A DNA stretch of 44,808 nt from Reyranella massiliensis 521. GTDB taxonomy: Bacteria > Pseudomonadota > Alphaproteobacteria > Reyranellales > Reyranellaceae. The notes beneath the pieces are model-generated. The model was not told where the DNA came from. It ran no database searches and saw only the letters and a program-made list of their open reading frames with translations. Shown one piece after another: positions 18,787 to 27,409 of the stretch (positions within the stretch are counted from its first letter, which is position 1; the number at the start of each line of letters is the position of its first letter). Made by a program: the position numbers and the translations under genes. The DNA lies in assembly GCA_945862125.1 (NCBI GenBank), contig CAMAYC010000030.1, forward strand, positions 1 to 44,808, given 5' to 3'.

Positions 18787-20061
18787 CTAGCGCCGTCCCA
18801 TTCTCAGCACCGCGTTCAGGATGATGGCGCCGAAGGTCGCGGTGCCGATGCCGCCCATGGCGAAGCCGCCGAAATTCAGCGTGAAGTCGCCGGTGCCCAG
18901 GACCAGGGCAATGGCGGCGACCATCATGTTGCGGCCATCGAGGAAGTCGACCTTGTTGTCGATCCAGATGCGGGCGCCGGCGATGGCGATCAGGCCGAAG
19001 ATGACGATGCTGACGCCGCCCATCACCGGCAGTGGTATGGTGTGGATCAGGGCGCCGAACTTGGGCGAAAGGCCCAGCAGGATCGCGAACAGTGCCGCCA
19101 CCACGAACATGGCGGTCGAATAGATGCGGGTTGCCGCCATGACGCCGATATTCTCGGCATAGGTGGTGACGCCGGTGCCGCCGACGCCGCCCGCCACCAT
19201 GGTCGCCACGCCGTCCCCCAGGAAGGCGCGGCCGATATAGGGATCCATGCTGCGGCCGGTCATGGCGCCGACCGCCTTCAGATGCCCGAGATTTTCGGCC
19301 ACCAGGATCAGTGCCACCGGCACGATCAGGACGATCGCGCGCGGATCGAAGACGGGCGCGGTGAAATCCGGCAGGCCGATCCAGGCAGCCTTGACCAGCA
19401 GGCTGTCGTCGATCGGCTTGCCCCAGCCGAGGCCGTTGGTGAGCGCGGCGTAGGCCGCGCTGGCCACCAGCAGGCCGACCACGATCAGCAGCCGGCGCGT
19501 CATGCCCGAGGTGAAGACGGCCACCAGTGCGATGGTCACGAACGTGATGGCCTGCACCCAGGCATCGAAGGGCGTCGGCGCCATGTTCTTGACCGGGATG
19601 TGGGCGAGGTTGAGGCCGATCACGGCCACGACCGCGCCGGTGACGACCGGCGGCATCAGCCTCTCGACCCAGCCCGAGCCAGTCGACATCACGACAAGCC
19701 CGATCAGCGCGTAGACCGCCCCGCACACGACGATGCCGCCCAGCGCCACGGCGATGTTGGTGTTGAGGCCCTGGCCGGCGTAGGCGGTTGCCGCGATGAC
19801 CACCGAGATGAAGGAGAAAGAGGAGCCGACATAGCTGGGCACCTTGCCGCCGACCGCAATGAAGAAGATCAAGGTGCCGACGCCGCTCATCAGGATGGCG
19901 ATGTTGGGGTCGAAGCCCATCAACAGGGGGCCGAGCGCGGTGGAACCGAACATCGCCACCACGTGCTGGATGCCCAGAGCCGTCGTCTGCGGCCACGGCA
20001 GCCGCTCGTCCGGCGCGACGACGAGGCCGTCGGCCGGCTGCTTTACGGTCCAGCGGAACAT
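18787..20061 (-). CDS. NCS2 nucleobase permease, uracil type (UraA/RutG-like)
   Basis: This 424-residue inner-membrane symporter has about 14 hydrophobic segments. The motif AENLGHLKA (near residue 265) and GGVGGTGVTTYAENIGV (near 305) carry the two glutamates that hold uracil in UraA. Xanthine and urate permeases have a QN-type motif (QNVG) in place of ENIG, so a pyrimidine substrate is favoured. No pyrimidine-degradation gene is adjacent. It is transcribed leftward, tail to tail with the carboxylase gene. The ATG at 20061 starts MFRWTVKQPADG; upstream is the palindromic repeat at 20078-20144. Confidence 0.9.
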   Translation of the reverse strand: MFRWTVKQPADGLVVAPDERLPWPQTTALGIQHVVAMFGSTALGPLLMGFDPNIAILMSGVGTLIFFIAVGGKVPSYVGSSFSFISVVIAATAYAGQGLNTNIAVALGGIVVCGAVYALIGLVVMSTGSGWVERLMPPVVTGAVVAVIGLNLAHIPVKNMAPTPFDAWVQAITFVTIALVAVFTSGMTRRLLIVVGLLVASAAYAALTNGLGWGKPIDDSLLVKAAWIGLPDFTAPVFDPRAIVLIVPVALILVAENLGHLKAVGAMTGRSMDPYIGRAFLGDGVATMVAGGVGGTGVTTYAENIGVMAATRIYSTAMFVVAALFAILLGLSPKFGALIHTIPLPVMGGVSIVIFGLIAIAGARIWIDNKVDFLDGRNMMVAAIALVLGTGDFTLNFGGFAMGGIGTATFGAIILNAVLRMGRR

Positions 20062-20077
20062 TCTCTCCCCTACAGGC

Positions 20078-20144
20078 TGTCATCCCGAAGCGAGAGGTCC
20101 CTTCGCTTCAGCGCGGGGGTTACCCCGCGCTGTTCGGGATGACA
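20078..20144. repeat. 67-bp cloverleaf-like palindromic repeat
   Basis: Outer arms TGTCATCCCGAA (20078-20089) and TTCGGGATGACA (20133-20144) are a perfect 12-bp inverted repeat. Between them lie GAAGCGA/TCGCTTC (20087-20093 with 20103-20109) and AGCGCGGGG/CCCCGCGCT (20110-20118 with 20123-20131, loop GTTA). The DNA or RNA could fold as a three-armed structure. It sits between two leftward genes and lacks a T-run. Palindromes beginning TGTCATCCCGA are common dispersed elements in many proteobacterial genomes, as far as I recall. Confidence 0.75.
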
Positions 20145-20151
20145 ACGCCTG

Positions 20152-21024
20152 TCAGTCCACAACCTTGCGATAGAGGTGCCAGGTCGCGTGACCGAGCACG
20201 GGCAGGACGACGGCGAGGCCGACCAGCAGCGGGATCGCGCCCAGGAGCAGCGCGCTTGCGATGATCAGTCCCCACATCGCCATCGGGCCGGGATTGGTGC
20301 GCACTGCCTGGACCGACGTGGCAATCGCGGTACCGACGCCGACGTTGCGGTCGAGCAGCAGCGGGAACGAGACAACGCTGATGATCAGCACCACGAGCGC
20401 GAACAGGAATCCCACGGCCATGCCGGCGCCGATCATCGTCCAGCCCTCCGGCGTGGTGAGGGCGTCGCGGGCGAAGGCGGCGGCCGAGACCGGCGCGTCG
20501 GGGCCCAGGGTGACCGTGTAGAGGAAGTAGGCGGCGAACAGCCACAGGCAGAAGAGGACCAGCAGCAAGAGCCCCAGCACGAGGATCGCGCCGATCGCAG
20601 GGGCGCGCACGACGCCGAAGGCGTCCGTCCAGCCCGTCTCGAGGCCGCATTCACGCCGCCGGCTCATCTCGTAAAGGCCGACGCCGAACAACGGCGCGAT
20701 GAGCGCAAAGCCCGCCACCAGCGGGAAGATCAGCGCCACCATGCCGTGGTCGAAGGCCATGCGAGAGATGACCAGGCCGGCGACGGGATAGATCAGGCAG
20801 AGGAAGACGACGTCGGTCCGGCAGGCGGCAAAATCCTTGAGGCCTTGCGCCAGCGCATCGCCGATGTCGGCGGCGCCGATCCGGCGCACCCTGGGCGGTG
20901 CGACGTCGTGGTCCTCCCAGGTGCCTTCCATGGTGTGGGCCGTCGCCTCGACGGCGTGGCCGGTCTGCTTGAGGTGATCCCAAGCCCATTCCAAGGGATT
21001 ACGAACGTGGTTCTGCACGGCCAT
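20152..21024 (-). CDS. DUF2189 integral membrane protein
   Basis: This 290-residue inner-membrane protein has a hydrophilic N-terminus of about 70 residues followed by six or so hydrophobic segments. DUF2189 features include RRIGAADIGDALAQGLKDF before the first helix, the GLYEMSRRRE stretch between helices, FPLLLDRNVGVGTAIATSVQAVRTNP, and the terminal HATWHLYRKVV. The function of the family is unknown; it occurs widely in alphaproteobacteria. The upstream 107 bases to the aminotransferase gene show no gene, and I see no strong promoter there. Confidence 0.85.
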   Translation of the reverse strand: MAVQNHVRNPLEWAWDHLKQTGHAVEATAHTMEGTWEDHDVAPPRVRRIGAADIGDALAQGLKDFAACRTDVVFLCLIYPVAGLVISRMAFDHGMVALIFPLVAGFALIAPLFGVGLYEMSRRRECGLETGWTDAFGVVRAPAIGAILVLGLLLLVLFCLWLFAAYFLYTVTLGPDAPVSAAAFARDALTTPEGWTMIGAGMAVGFLFALVVLIISVVSFPLLLDRNVGVGTAIATSVQAVRTNPGPMAMWGLIIASALLLGAIPLLVGLAVVLPVLGHATWHLYRKVVD

Positions 21025-21131
21025 GACTGCCTCCTCCTGAACGAATCGTCCGAAGGTCGCGAGCCGGTCGAAAGCGCGACGTCGCCGCGATCTACCACAC
21101 GGCTGAGTCTACGCCTGTTGCAGGAGGGGCG

Positions 21132-22061
21132 CTACTGGATGAACTTGAGGTACTGGGCCACGAAATCGCAGCCGACGTCCTTGGAATAGGCGTCGATCAG
21201 CCGCTTGGTGATCGGGCCGGGCGTCTTGCCGTCGCCGACCTGCGCACCGTTGAAGTTCTTCACCGGCAGGATGCAGAGGCTGGTCGAGGTCAGGAACATC
21301 TCCTCGGCGTTGGCGGCGTCGAACATGTCGATGTCGCCCTGCGTGCAGGGAACGCCGATGCGCTTGGCCATGTCCATTGTCATCTGCCGGCTGACGCCCG
21401 GCAGCACGTAGCGCTCGGACGGCGTGAACAGCTGGCCCTCGCGCACGATGAAGATGTTGCTGCCCATGCCTTCGGCCAGGTTGCCGTTCTCGTCGAGCAG
21501 CAATGCCCAGGCGTCGGGGTTGAGCGCCTTCACCGGCTTCTCGGCCATGATCATGTTGAGATAATTGTGCGTCTTGGCGCGCGGCGACAGCATCGAGGGA
21601 GCAATGCGGCGCGCCGTCGTTGTCATCACCTCGGCGCCATCACGGTACTGCTTGGCGCGCTTGGCGAACGGCAGCGGCGTCATCTCGATCACGACGTTGG
21701 GTCCGGTGTGCTCCCAGCCTTCGTCGCCCACGGCATCGACGCCGCGGCTGACGCGCTGGCCCAGCCACCAGTCGCCGACTGCGGCGCGCAGGTGCTCGTT
21801 GCGGGCCACGACTTCCTCGCTATGGGCGATCATTTCCTTGGGCGAGAGGCCGGGATCGATCTCGAGGTAGCGCAGCGAGCGGTAGAAGCGGTCGATGTGC
21901 TCCTTCAGGCGGAACGGCTGGCCGTTGAAGGTGCGCGTCATGTCGAAGGCACCGTCGCCATACTTCCAGCTCCGATCGCGAAAGGGAATCACGACGTCGC
22001 CTTCGGGGACGAACTTGCCGTTGAACCAGGCGATGCGTTGATTGCTGAGCTGCTGCGCCAT
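21132..22061 (-). CDS. Class IV PLP aminotransferase (branched-chain aminotransferase-like)
   Basis: This 309-residue fold-type IV PLP enzyme has the expected length. K163 in RAKTHNYLNMIMA forms the Schiff base and E197 in NLAEGMGSNIF contacts the pyridine nitrogen. The N-terminal block DRSWKYGDGAFDMTR belongs to the substrate pocket. It could be a branched-chain amino acid, D-amino acid or (R)-amine transaminase. The nearby leucine-catabolic genes favour a branched-chain role, which is inference. GGAG lies just before the ATG, and TACAAT (minus strand, 22095-22090) is a good -10 candidate inside the short gap to the LysR gene. Confidence 0.85.
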   Translation of the reverse strand: MAQQLSNQRIAWFNGKFVPEGDVVIPFRDRSWKYGDGAFDMTRTFNGQPFRLKEHIDRFYRSLRYLEIDPGLSPKEMIAHSEEVVARNEHLRAAVGDWWLGQRVSRGVDAVGDEGWEHTGPNVVIEMTPLPFAKRAKQYRDGAEVMTTTARRIAPSMLSPRAKTHNYLNMIMAEKPVKALNPDAWALLLDENGNLAEGMGSNIFIVREGQLFTPSERYVLPGVSRQMTMDMAKRIGVPCTQGDIDMFDAANAEEMFLTSTSLCILPVKNFNGAQVGDGKTPGPITKRLIDAYSKDVGCDFVAQYLKFIQ

Positions 22062-22097
22062 GACATATCTCCATTACAAACTGGCGCCGATTGTAGC

Positions 22098-23000
22098 CTA
22101 TCGGGCGGCGGGGGAAATCCCGCCGAGATGCCCGACCAGCCGCTGGGCATGGGCGGGCAGGGAGCCCAGGTCGCGGACGCAGATCCGGAGGTGGCGGCGC
22201 GCCCAGGGATCGCTGAGCGAGACGAGACGGATCGCCATCGACCGCCGGCACCGCTCGGCGGCGGCCTTGGAGACCACGGCGACCCCGATACCGCCCTCGA
22301 CGATGCGGCAGACCGCGTCAAAGCCGGGCAACCGGACACGGAGGTTCAGCCGGCTGCCGGCGCGGGCGGCGTGGCCGTCGAGATGGTCCTGGAGAGCGCT
22401 GCCGGTGGGCAGGCCGACGAAGTCGCAGGCCATGGCCTCGCGAAAGGCAATCTGCCGGCGCTTGGCGAGCGGATGGCGATGCGGCACGACAAGGACCAGC
22501 CGGTCCTCGACATAGGGGAACGTCTGCAATTCGGCTGCGGCATCGACGGCGTCGGCCACGATGCCGATGTCGGCACGGCCGCTCGCCACCGCGCGCACAA
22601 TCTCGGTGCTCGGGTGCTCCTCGAGATCGACGTCGATATTGGGATGCGCCGCCAGGAAAGTGCCGAGCGTGCGCGGCAGGAATTCGAGCGTCGCGGCGGT
22701 ATTGGAATAGACGCGGATGCGGCCGCGCAGGCCCTTGGCGTACTGGTCGAGGTCGCCGCGCATCAGCTCCAACTGGCGGGTGACGGCGCGGGCATGATGG
22801 ACAAGGGCAGTGCCCGCTGCGGTGAGTCTGACGCCCCGCCGTTGGCGCTCGAACAGCGGCGCTCCCAGCGTTTCTTCCATGGCGCGGACGCGCTCACTGG
22901 CCGAAGCCAGCGCCATGCCTGCCCGCGCCGCGCCGTGGGTAATGCTGGCGGCGTCGGCGACATGCAGGACCAGGCGAAGGTCGATGAGATCGAAGCGCAT
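22098..23000 (-). CDS. LysR-family transcriptional regulator
   Basis: This 300-residue regulator has an N-terminal winged helix (FDLIDLRLVLHVADAASIT onward, about residues 2-60) with the helix-turn-helix AARAGMALASASERVRAMEE. A periplasmic-binding-protein-like effector domain follows from about residue 90. ATG 23000 begins the family-typical N-terminus; the longer open frame upstream crosses into the divergent exporter gene. It is divergent from a TauE/SafE exporter over 98 bases, the usual arrangement for a LysR regulator and its target. Effector unknown, perhaps a sulfonate or other organic anion. Confidence 0.9.
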   Translation of the reverse strand: MRFDLIDLRLVLHVADAASITHGAARAGMALASASERVRAMEETLGAPLFERQRRGVRLTAAGTALVHHARAVTRQLELMRGDLDQYAKGLRGRIRVYSNTAATLEFLPRTLGTFLAAHPNIDVDLEEHPSTEIVRAVASGRADIGIVADAVDAAAELQTFPYVEDRLVLVVPHRHPLAKRRQIAFREAMACDFVGLPTGSALQDHLDGHAARAGSRLNLRVRLPGFDAVCRIVEGGIGVAVVSKAAAERCRRSMAIRLVSLSDPWARRHLRICVRDLGSLPAHAQRLVGHLGGISPAAR

Positions 23001-23033
23001 GGTCCTCCATAGAGCGCCGACAGCCTTCGGCCA

Positions 23034-23044
23034 AGCCTGAGGCT
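23034..23044. promoter_or_regulatory. Small palindrome in the LysR-exporter gap
   Basis: AGCCT-G-AGGCT (23034-23044) is a perfect 5-bp inverted repeat in the 98-base divergent gap between the LysR gene and the exporter gene. It is the only clear dyad there. It may be a LysR site, but it is short and fits the T-N11-A pattern poorly. Confidence 0.2.
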
Positions 23045-23098
23045 GACGCTGCGCCTTCCGCATTGTCGCCCCCATGCGCTGCACGCAGGTTCGGACCC

Positions 23099-23845
23099 AT
23101 GGAACCCGCGACATCAGTCTGGATCTTTGCAGCCCTCGTCTTCGTGGTCGCGGGCCTGGCGAAGGGCGTGATCGGGATGGGCCTGCCGACCATTGCGATG
23201 GGGCTGCTCTCGCTCGTGCTCGCACCGGCGCAGGCCGCGGCGGTGCTGGTCGTCCCCTCGTTGGTGACCAATGTCTGGCAGCTCGTCGCAGGAGCCAATC
23301 CGCTCGGTCTCTTCCGGCGGCTTTGGAGCATGATGGCTGGTGTCGTCGCGGGCACGCTCGCCGGTGCCGGTGTCCTGGCCGGCAACAACACCGGCTTCGC
23401 CGTCCTCGCCCTGGGCGTCGCTCTGGTGTTCTACGCGCTCGTCGGGCTGGCCGGCGTGAAGCTTGCGGTCGCACGCCGGCACGAGGTCTGGCTGGCACCT
23501 CTGGTGGGCGCGGTGACCGGCCTGGTCACGGGCGCCACCGGCGTGTTCGTGCTGCCGGCGGTGCCTTATCTGCAGGCGATCGGTCTCGCCAGGGACGCGC
23601 TGGTGCAGGCGCTGGGCCTCTCCTTCACCGTCTCGACCCTGGCGCTGGCGGTGGGCCTGTTGCGGTTGGACGCGTACTCATCCGTTTCGGCGGGCCTCTC
23701 GCTGCTGGCGCTTGCGCCGGCGCTGATCGGCATGTGGTTGGGGCAGTGGCTGCGCCGGCGGCTCGATGCGGCGACATTCCGCAGGGTGTTCTTTGCCGGC
23801 CTGTTTCTGCTCGGACTGTATCTCGTGCTCCGGGGAATCGCGTAG
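23099..23845 (+). CDS. TauE/SafE-family sulfite/anion exporter
   Basis: This 248-residue inner-membrane protein has about eight helices in two repeats. Each repeat opens with the TauE/SafE-type motif: VAGLAKGVIGMGLPTIAMGLL near residue 16 and VTGLVTGATGVFVLPAVPYL near residue 140. The family exports sulfite, sulfoacetate or other organic anions. I chose ATG 23099 because the first helix starts a few residues later; a TTG 36 bases earlier would add an uncharacteristic tail. The ribosome-binding site is weak. It is divergent from the LysR gene and followed 26 bases later by the HMG-CoA lyase gene. Confidence 0.85.
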   Translation: MEPATSVWIFAALVFVVAGLAKGVIGMGLPTIAMGLLSLVLAPAQAAAVLVVPSLVTNVWQLVAGANPLGLFRRLWSMMAGVVAGTLAGAGVLAGNNTGFAVLALGVALVFYALVGLAGVKLAVARRHEVWLAPLVGAVTGLVTGATGVFVLPAVPYLQAIGLARDALVQALGLSFTVSTLALAVGLLRLDAYSSVSAGLSLLALAPALIGMWLGQWLRRRLDAATFRRVFFAGLFLLGLYLVLRGIA

Positions 23846-23871
23846 GATCGCGCCAGGTTCGGGAGGCGACG

Positions 23872-24777
23872 ATGAATTATCCCAAGCGTGTACGGCTGGT
23901 CGAAGTGGGGCCCCGCGACGGCCTGCAGAACGAGGCCAAGCCGGTGCCGGTCGAGGCCAAGGTCGCGCTGATCGATGCGCTGACGGCCGCGGGCCACAGT
24001 GCCGTCGAGTCCGGCAGCTTCGTGTCGCCCAAATGGGTGCCGCAGATGGCCAGCACCGACGAGGTGATGGCCAGGATCAGGCGCAAGCCGGGGGTGAGTT
24101 ATCCCGTGCTGGTGCCCAACAAGCAGGGCATGAACGGCGCCATCGAGTCGAAGTGCGAAGAGATCGCGATCTTCACGGCGGCCTCGGAGGCTTTCTGCCG
24201 CAAGAACACCAACTGCTCGATCGACGAAAGCTTCGAGCGCTTCGCACCTGTGATGGAAGCGGCGCAGAAGCACGGCATGAAGGTGCGCGGCTACGTCTCG
24301 ACCGTGATCGCCTGTCCTTACGACGGCAAGGTGGCGCCCGCGAAGGTGGCCGACGTGGCGGAGCGGCTGTTCAGGATGGGCTGCTACGAGGTCTCGCTGG
24401 GCGACACGATCGGAGTCGGTACGCCCGGCGAGTGCATCGCCATGATCGACGCCGTGGCCGAAAAGATGCCGCGTGAAAAGATCGCGGCGCATTTCCACGA
24501 CACCTACGGCCAGTCGCTGGCCAACATCATGGCCGTCATGGAGCGCGGCATCACCGTTTTCGACACGGCGGTGGCCGGCCTCGGTGGCTGCCCCTACGCC
24601 AAGGGCGCCTCGGGCAATGTCGGCACTGAGGACGTGCTCTACCTGATGAACGGGCTGGGCATCGCGCACGGCGTCGACCTCGACGCCATCGCCAAGGCTG
24701 GCCGCGACATCTGCCTGGCCCTCGGTCGCGAACCGGCGTCGAAAGTGGCGCAGGCGTTGAAGGCCAAAGCGGCCTAG
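23872..24777 (+). CDS. liuE: Hydroxymethylglutaryl-CoA lyase
   Basis: This 301-residue TIM-barrel enzyme splits 3-hydroxy-3-methylglutaryl-CoA into acetoacetate and acetyl-CoA, the last step of leucine breakdown. The N-terminal motif VEVGPRDGLQNE binds metal and substrate. ESGSFVSPKWVPQMA, GYVSTVIACPYDG and AHFHDTYGQSLAN (metal histidines) follow. The signature VAGLGGCPYAKGASGNVGTEDV contains the catalytic cysteine. A good ribosome-binding site (GGGAGG) precedes the ATG. It lies about 5 kb from the carboxylase genes, behind the TauE/SafE exporter gene, with which it is probably co-transcribed. Confidence 0.95.
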   Translation: MNYPKRVRLVEVGPRDGLQNEAKPVPVEAKVALIDALTAAGHSAVESGSFVSPKWVPQMASTDEVMARIRRKPGVSYPVLVPNKQGMNGAIESKCEEIAIFTAASEAFCRKNTNCSIDESFERFAPVMEAAQKHGMKVRGYVSTVIACPYDGKVAPAKVADVAERLFRMGCYEVSLGDTIGVGTPGECIAMIDAVAEKMPREKIAAHFHDTYGQSLANIMAVMERGITVFDTAVAGLGGCPYAKGASGNVGTEDVLYLMNGLGIAHGVDLDAIAKAGRDICLALGREPASKVAQALKAKAA

Positions 24778-24784
24778 GTCTGCC

Positions 24785-25267
24785 CTACTTCGTGGCCTTG
24801 TCGAAGGCGAGGCCAAAGCCCAGAAGCGGTACCTCGATCGTGATCGCCCGTTTGGTCGCGTCATAGACGGTGATCCTGAGCGTCTTGCCGGTGCGCATGG
24901 TCGCCAGCAGCGGATCCTTCAACGGCAAGGTAACGAAGCATCCGGCGGCGGTGCATGTCTGCACCGGAACCTTCTCGGCCGTTCCATCGTCGACCTTGAT
25001 CTGGATCGGCTCGGCGAGATTGATCCCGAGCGGCAGTTGCAGGGCGAGCGCCGGCGCCTTTGTGTCCGGGGCGATGCGGGCACTGAGTTGCACGACGAGC
25101 TGCTTGTTTTCCTGGGAAATCAGCTGCTGGACGGCACGGCACTCGAGCGTCTTGCCGTCGCCGGTGCATTCGACCCGCCAAGCGGCCGGCGCAGTCTCCT
25201 GCGCCTGTGCCGGCAGGCCGAGCGTGATTGCCACCGCAATAACAAGAACGAGGCTCTTTAACGCCAT
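24785..25267 (-). CDS. Invasion-associated locus B (IalB) family secreted protein
   Basis: This 160-residue protein has a signal peptide (residues 1-22, ending AQAQ) and a small beta-rich domain. Four cysteines are paired by spacing (VECTGDGKTLECRAV and VQTCTAAGCFV), typical of IalB proteins. The block LPLGINLAEPIQIKVDDG is also a family mark. The name comes from Bartonella, but homologues are widespread in free-living alphaproteobacteria and their role is unclear. The ATG at 25267 matches the signal peptide start; AGGAG lies 11 bases upstream. The 101-base gap to the PBP1C gene contains a long-loop hairpin (CTCCTGA/TCAGGAG at 25279-25285 and 25315-25321). Confidence 0.87.
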   Translation of the reverse strand: MALKSLVLVIAVAITLGLPAQAQETAPAAWRVECTGDGKTLECRAVQQLISQENKQLVVQLSARIAPDTKAPALALQLPLGINLAEPIQIKVDDGTAEKVPVQTCTAAGCFVTLPLKDPLLATMRTGKTLRITVYDATKRAITIEVPLLGFGLAFDKATK

Positions 25268-25368
25268 TCGTGAAAAGGCTCCTGACCCGGCCGGTCGGCG
25301 GCCTTGCCCATAAATCAGGAGTTCGGCCTGCCTGACAAGGGGCTCTGCGCCCGTAAACCGCCCCGCAA

Positions 25369-27405
25369 TCAGCGCCGCTCGACGATGCGCACCGTCACCG
25401 AGGTCGAGCGGCCGGCCTCGTCGACGACAGCCAGGCGTGCCTGGCCGGGGCCGTCGGGTACCCATTTGGCACTGTCGAGTGGGCGGCCATCGACCAGCCA
25501 GCGCAGGCGGCCTTCGCCGCCCATGGCGCTCAGCGGCACGGCCTCGCGGGCGCCCAGTTCGATACGGGCATCGGCCGGCGGATAGGCGATGCGCGGCCCG
25601 CCGTGGTTCTCGACGGCCGGTGCCAGCGTGCGCATGCGCGGCGGTAGCTCGCGATGGGAGGCCACGCGCAGCACGTCGGGCGGTGGTGGTGCAGCGCGAT
25701 TGTCCTCGGCAGGCAGGCGGCCAAAGGCCTTGAGGGCGACCGGCAGTGCCGCGACGCGGCCGAGCTGGCCGGGACGCGGCGTGCCGTCGGCGTGGCCGAC
25801 CCAAACGACGACCGTCCAGTTCGTGCTGTAGGTCGCGGCCCAGGCGTCGCGGAAGCCGGCCGACGTGCCGGTCTTGTAGGCGATGCGGCGATCGCGCAAT
25901 GCCACGGGGAGCGAAGCGAAGCCTTCGGGCAGCGGCGCATCGGCCAGTGCCTCGGCGACATACCAGGCAGCAGTCGGGCCGATCAGCTGGACCGGTGCGG
26001 GCGCCGGACGATCACGGCGCACGATGGGCGGGGCGAAGCTGCCGCCATTGGCGAGGCCGGCGTAGAGGCCCGCCATTTCCAGGGGCGAGACCGTGGCGCT
26101 GCCGAGCGCGATGCCCAGCGAGTTGCCCGAATCGCCCGGCGGCAGGCCGGGTGCGACGCCGGCCGTGCGCAAGGTCGAGAGGAAGCGTTGCGGTCCGACT
26201 TTTTCCATGGCCAGCACGGCCGGCACGTTCAGCGATTGCTGTAGTGCGTGGCGCACGGTGACGGCGCCCTGGTGGTCGCGGTCGAAGTTGCGAGGCAGCC
26301 AGTCGCGGAAGCGCACTGGCACATCCTCGACCAGCGTATCGGGATGCAGCGTGCGATCGTCGAAGGCCATGGCGTAAATCAACGGTTTCAGCGCCGAGCC
26401 CGGTGAGCGGTGAGCGCGCACCAGATCGACCTGGCCGGTGCGGCCGAAGAAGTCGGAGCCCCCCAGCCAGGCCACGACACCGCCGGTGCGATTGTCGAGC
26501 ACGACCATGGCGATCTCGGCCTTGTCCGTGAACTGGCCGCGCTCCTCGGCCGCAAGCTGGGCCAGCATCGCCTGAAGCTCGAAGCGCAGCGTCGTCGGCA
26601 CCACCGTGCCCGGCGACTGGCCGGCCAGCCACGCCGACAGATGCGGCGCCTGCATCGGCAGCGCCAGCCGGCGCGCGGGCGCCGCGCGGCTGATCGCCCT
26701 GTCGTAGGCTGCCTGGTCGACGACGCCGTGTTCCAGGCCGCGCACCAGCACGCGATCCCGTGCGGCCTGGGCCCTGCCGGCGGCGCGATCAGGCCTTCGG
26801 CGTTCCGGCGATTGCGGAATGGCGACCAGCAGCGCGGCCTCGGCGGCGCTGAGCTGCTTCGGCTCCTTGCCGAAATAGGCGAACGAAGCCGCGCGCACGC
26901 CTTCGAGATTGCCGCCCATCGGCGCCAGCGTGAGATAGATCGCCAGTACCTCGGGCTTTGAGTAGCGCCACTCGAGCTGCAGCGCGCGGGTCGACTGGAT
27001 CAGCTTGGTGGCAATGCTGCGTGGCCTCGGCTCGAGCAGGCGGGCGGCCTGCATCGAAAGGGTCGAGGCGCCCGAGACGATGCGACCGCGACCGATCCAT
27101 TGGCCAGCCGCGCGGGCCGCCGCCAGCGGATCGACGCCCCAGTGCGCATCGAAGCGGCGATCCTCGTAGGCTTTCAGCAAGGCCAGGTAGACCGGATCGA
27201 CATCGTCAGCCGTTGTCTTGAGCCGCCACTTGCCGTCGGGCGTGGTGAAGGCGCGCAACAGACGGCCGTTGGCGTCGACGATCTCGGTCGAGCGTTCCTG
27301 GTAGCGCGCGAGGTCGGGCGGGAACAGTCGGTCGAGCGTCAGCAGCCCCGCCGCCAGGCCCGCGGCGGCAAGAGCAAGTCCGACGAGGAGGCGCCGCGCG
27401 CTCAT
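25369..27405 (-). CDS. pbpC: Penicillin-binding protein 1C (bifunctional)
   Basis: This 678-residue class A PBP has a membrane anchor (about 5-25) and a glycosyltransferase-51 domain with E81 in KAYEDRRF and SGASTLSMQAARLLE. A transpeptidase domain follows with S337 in GSALKP, SLNVPAV and YKTGTSAGFRDAW. A C-terminal PBP1C-specific beta domain covers about 590-678. It builds or remodels peptidoglycan at the inner membrane. The start is ATG 27405, four bases after the stop of the upstream alpha-2-macroglobulin gene; a longer frame from 27453 would overlap that gene and lacks a ribosome-binding site. The pairing with alpha-2-macroglobulin is the classic bacterial arrangement. Confidence 0.94.
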   Translation of the reverse strand: MSARRLLVGLALAAAGLAAGLLTLDRLFPPDLARYQERSTEIVDANGRLLRAFTTPDGKWRLKTTADDVDPVYLALLKAYEDRRFDAHWGVDPLAAARAAGQWIGRGRIVSGASTLSMQAARLLEPRPRSIATKLIQSTRALQLEWRYSKPEVLAIYLTLAPMGGNLEGVRAASFAYFGKEPKQLSAAEAALLVAIPQSPERRRPDRAAGRAQAARDRVLVRGLEHGVVDQAAYDRAISRAAPARRLALPMQAPHLSAWLAGQSPGTVVPTTLRFELQAMLAQLAAEERGQFTDKAEIAMVVLDNRTGGVVAWLGGSDFFGRTGQVDLVRAHRSPGSALKPLIYAMAFDDRTLHPDTLVEDVPVRFRDWLPRNFDRDHQGAVTVRHALQQSLNVPAVLAMEKVGPQRFLSTLRTAGVAPGLPPGDSGNSLGIALGSATVSPLEMAGLYAGLANGGSFAPPIVRRDRPAPAPVQLIGPTAAWYVAEALADAPLPEGFASLPVALRDRRIAYKTGTSAGFRDAWAATYSTNWTVVVWVGHADGTPRPGQLGRVAALPVALKAFGRLPAEDNRAAPPPPDVLRVASHRELPPRMRTLAPAVENHGGPRIAYPPADARIELGAREAVPLSAMGGEGRLRWLVDGRPLDSAKWVPDGPGQARLAVVDEAGRSTSVTVRIVERR

Positions 27406-27409
27406 GGGA

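Noticed and set aside
18787..20061. Xanthine or urate permease, suggested by the PuuE-like gene elsewhere in the window
   Set aside because: The motif TTYAENIGV is of the uracil type, and the two genes are 24 kb apart.
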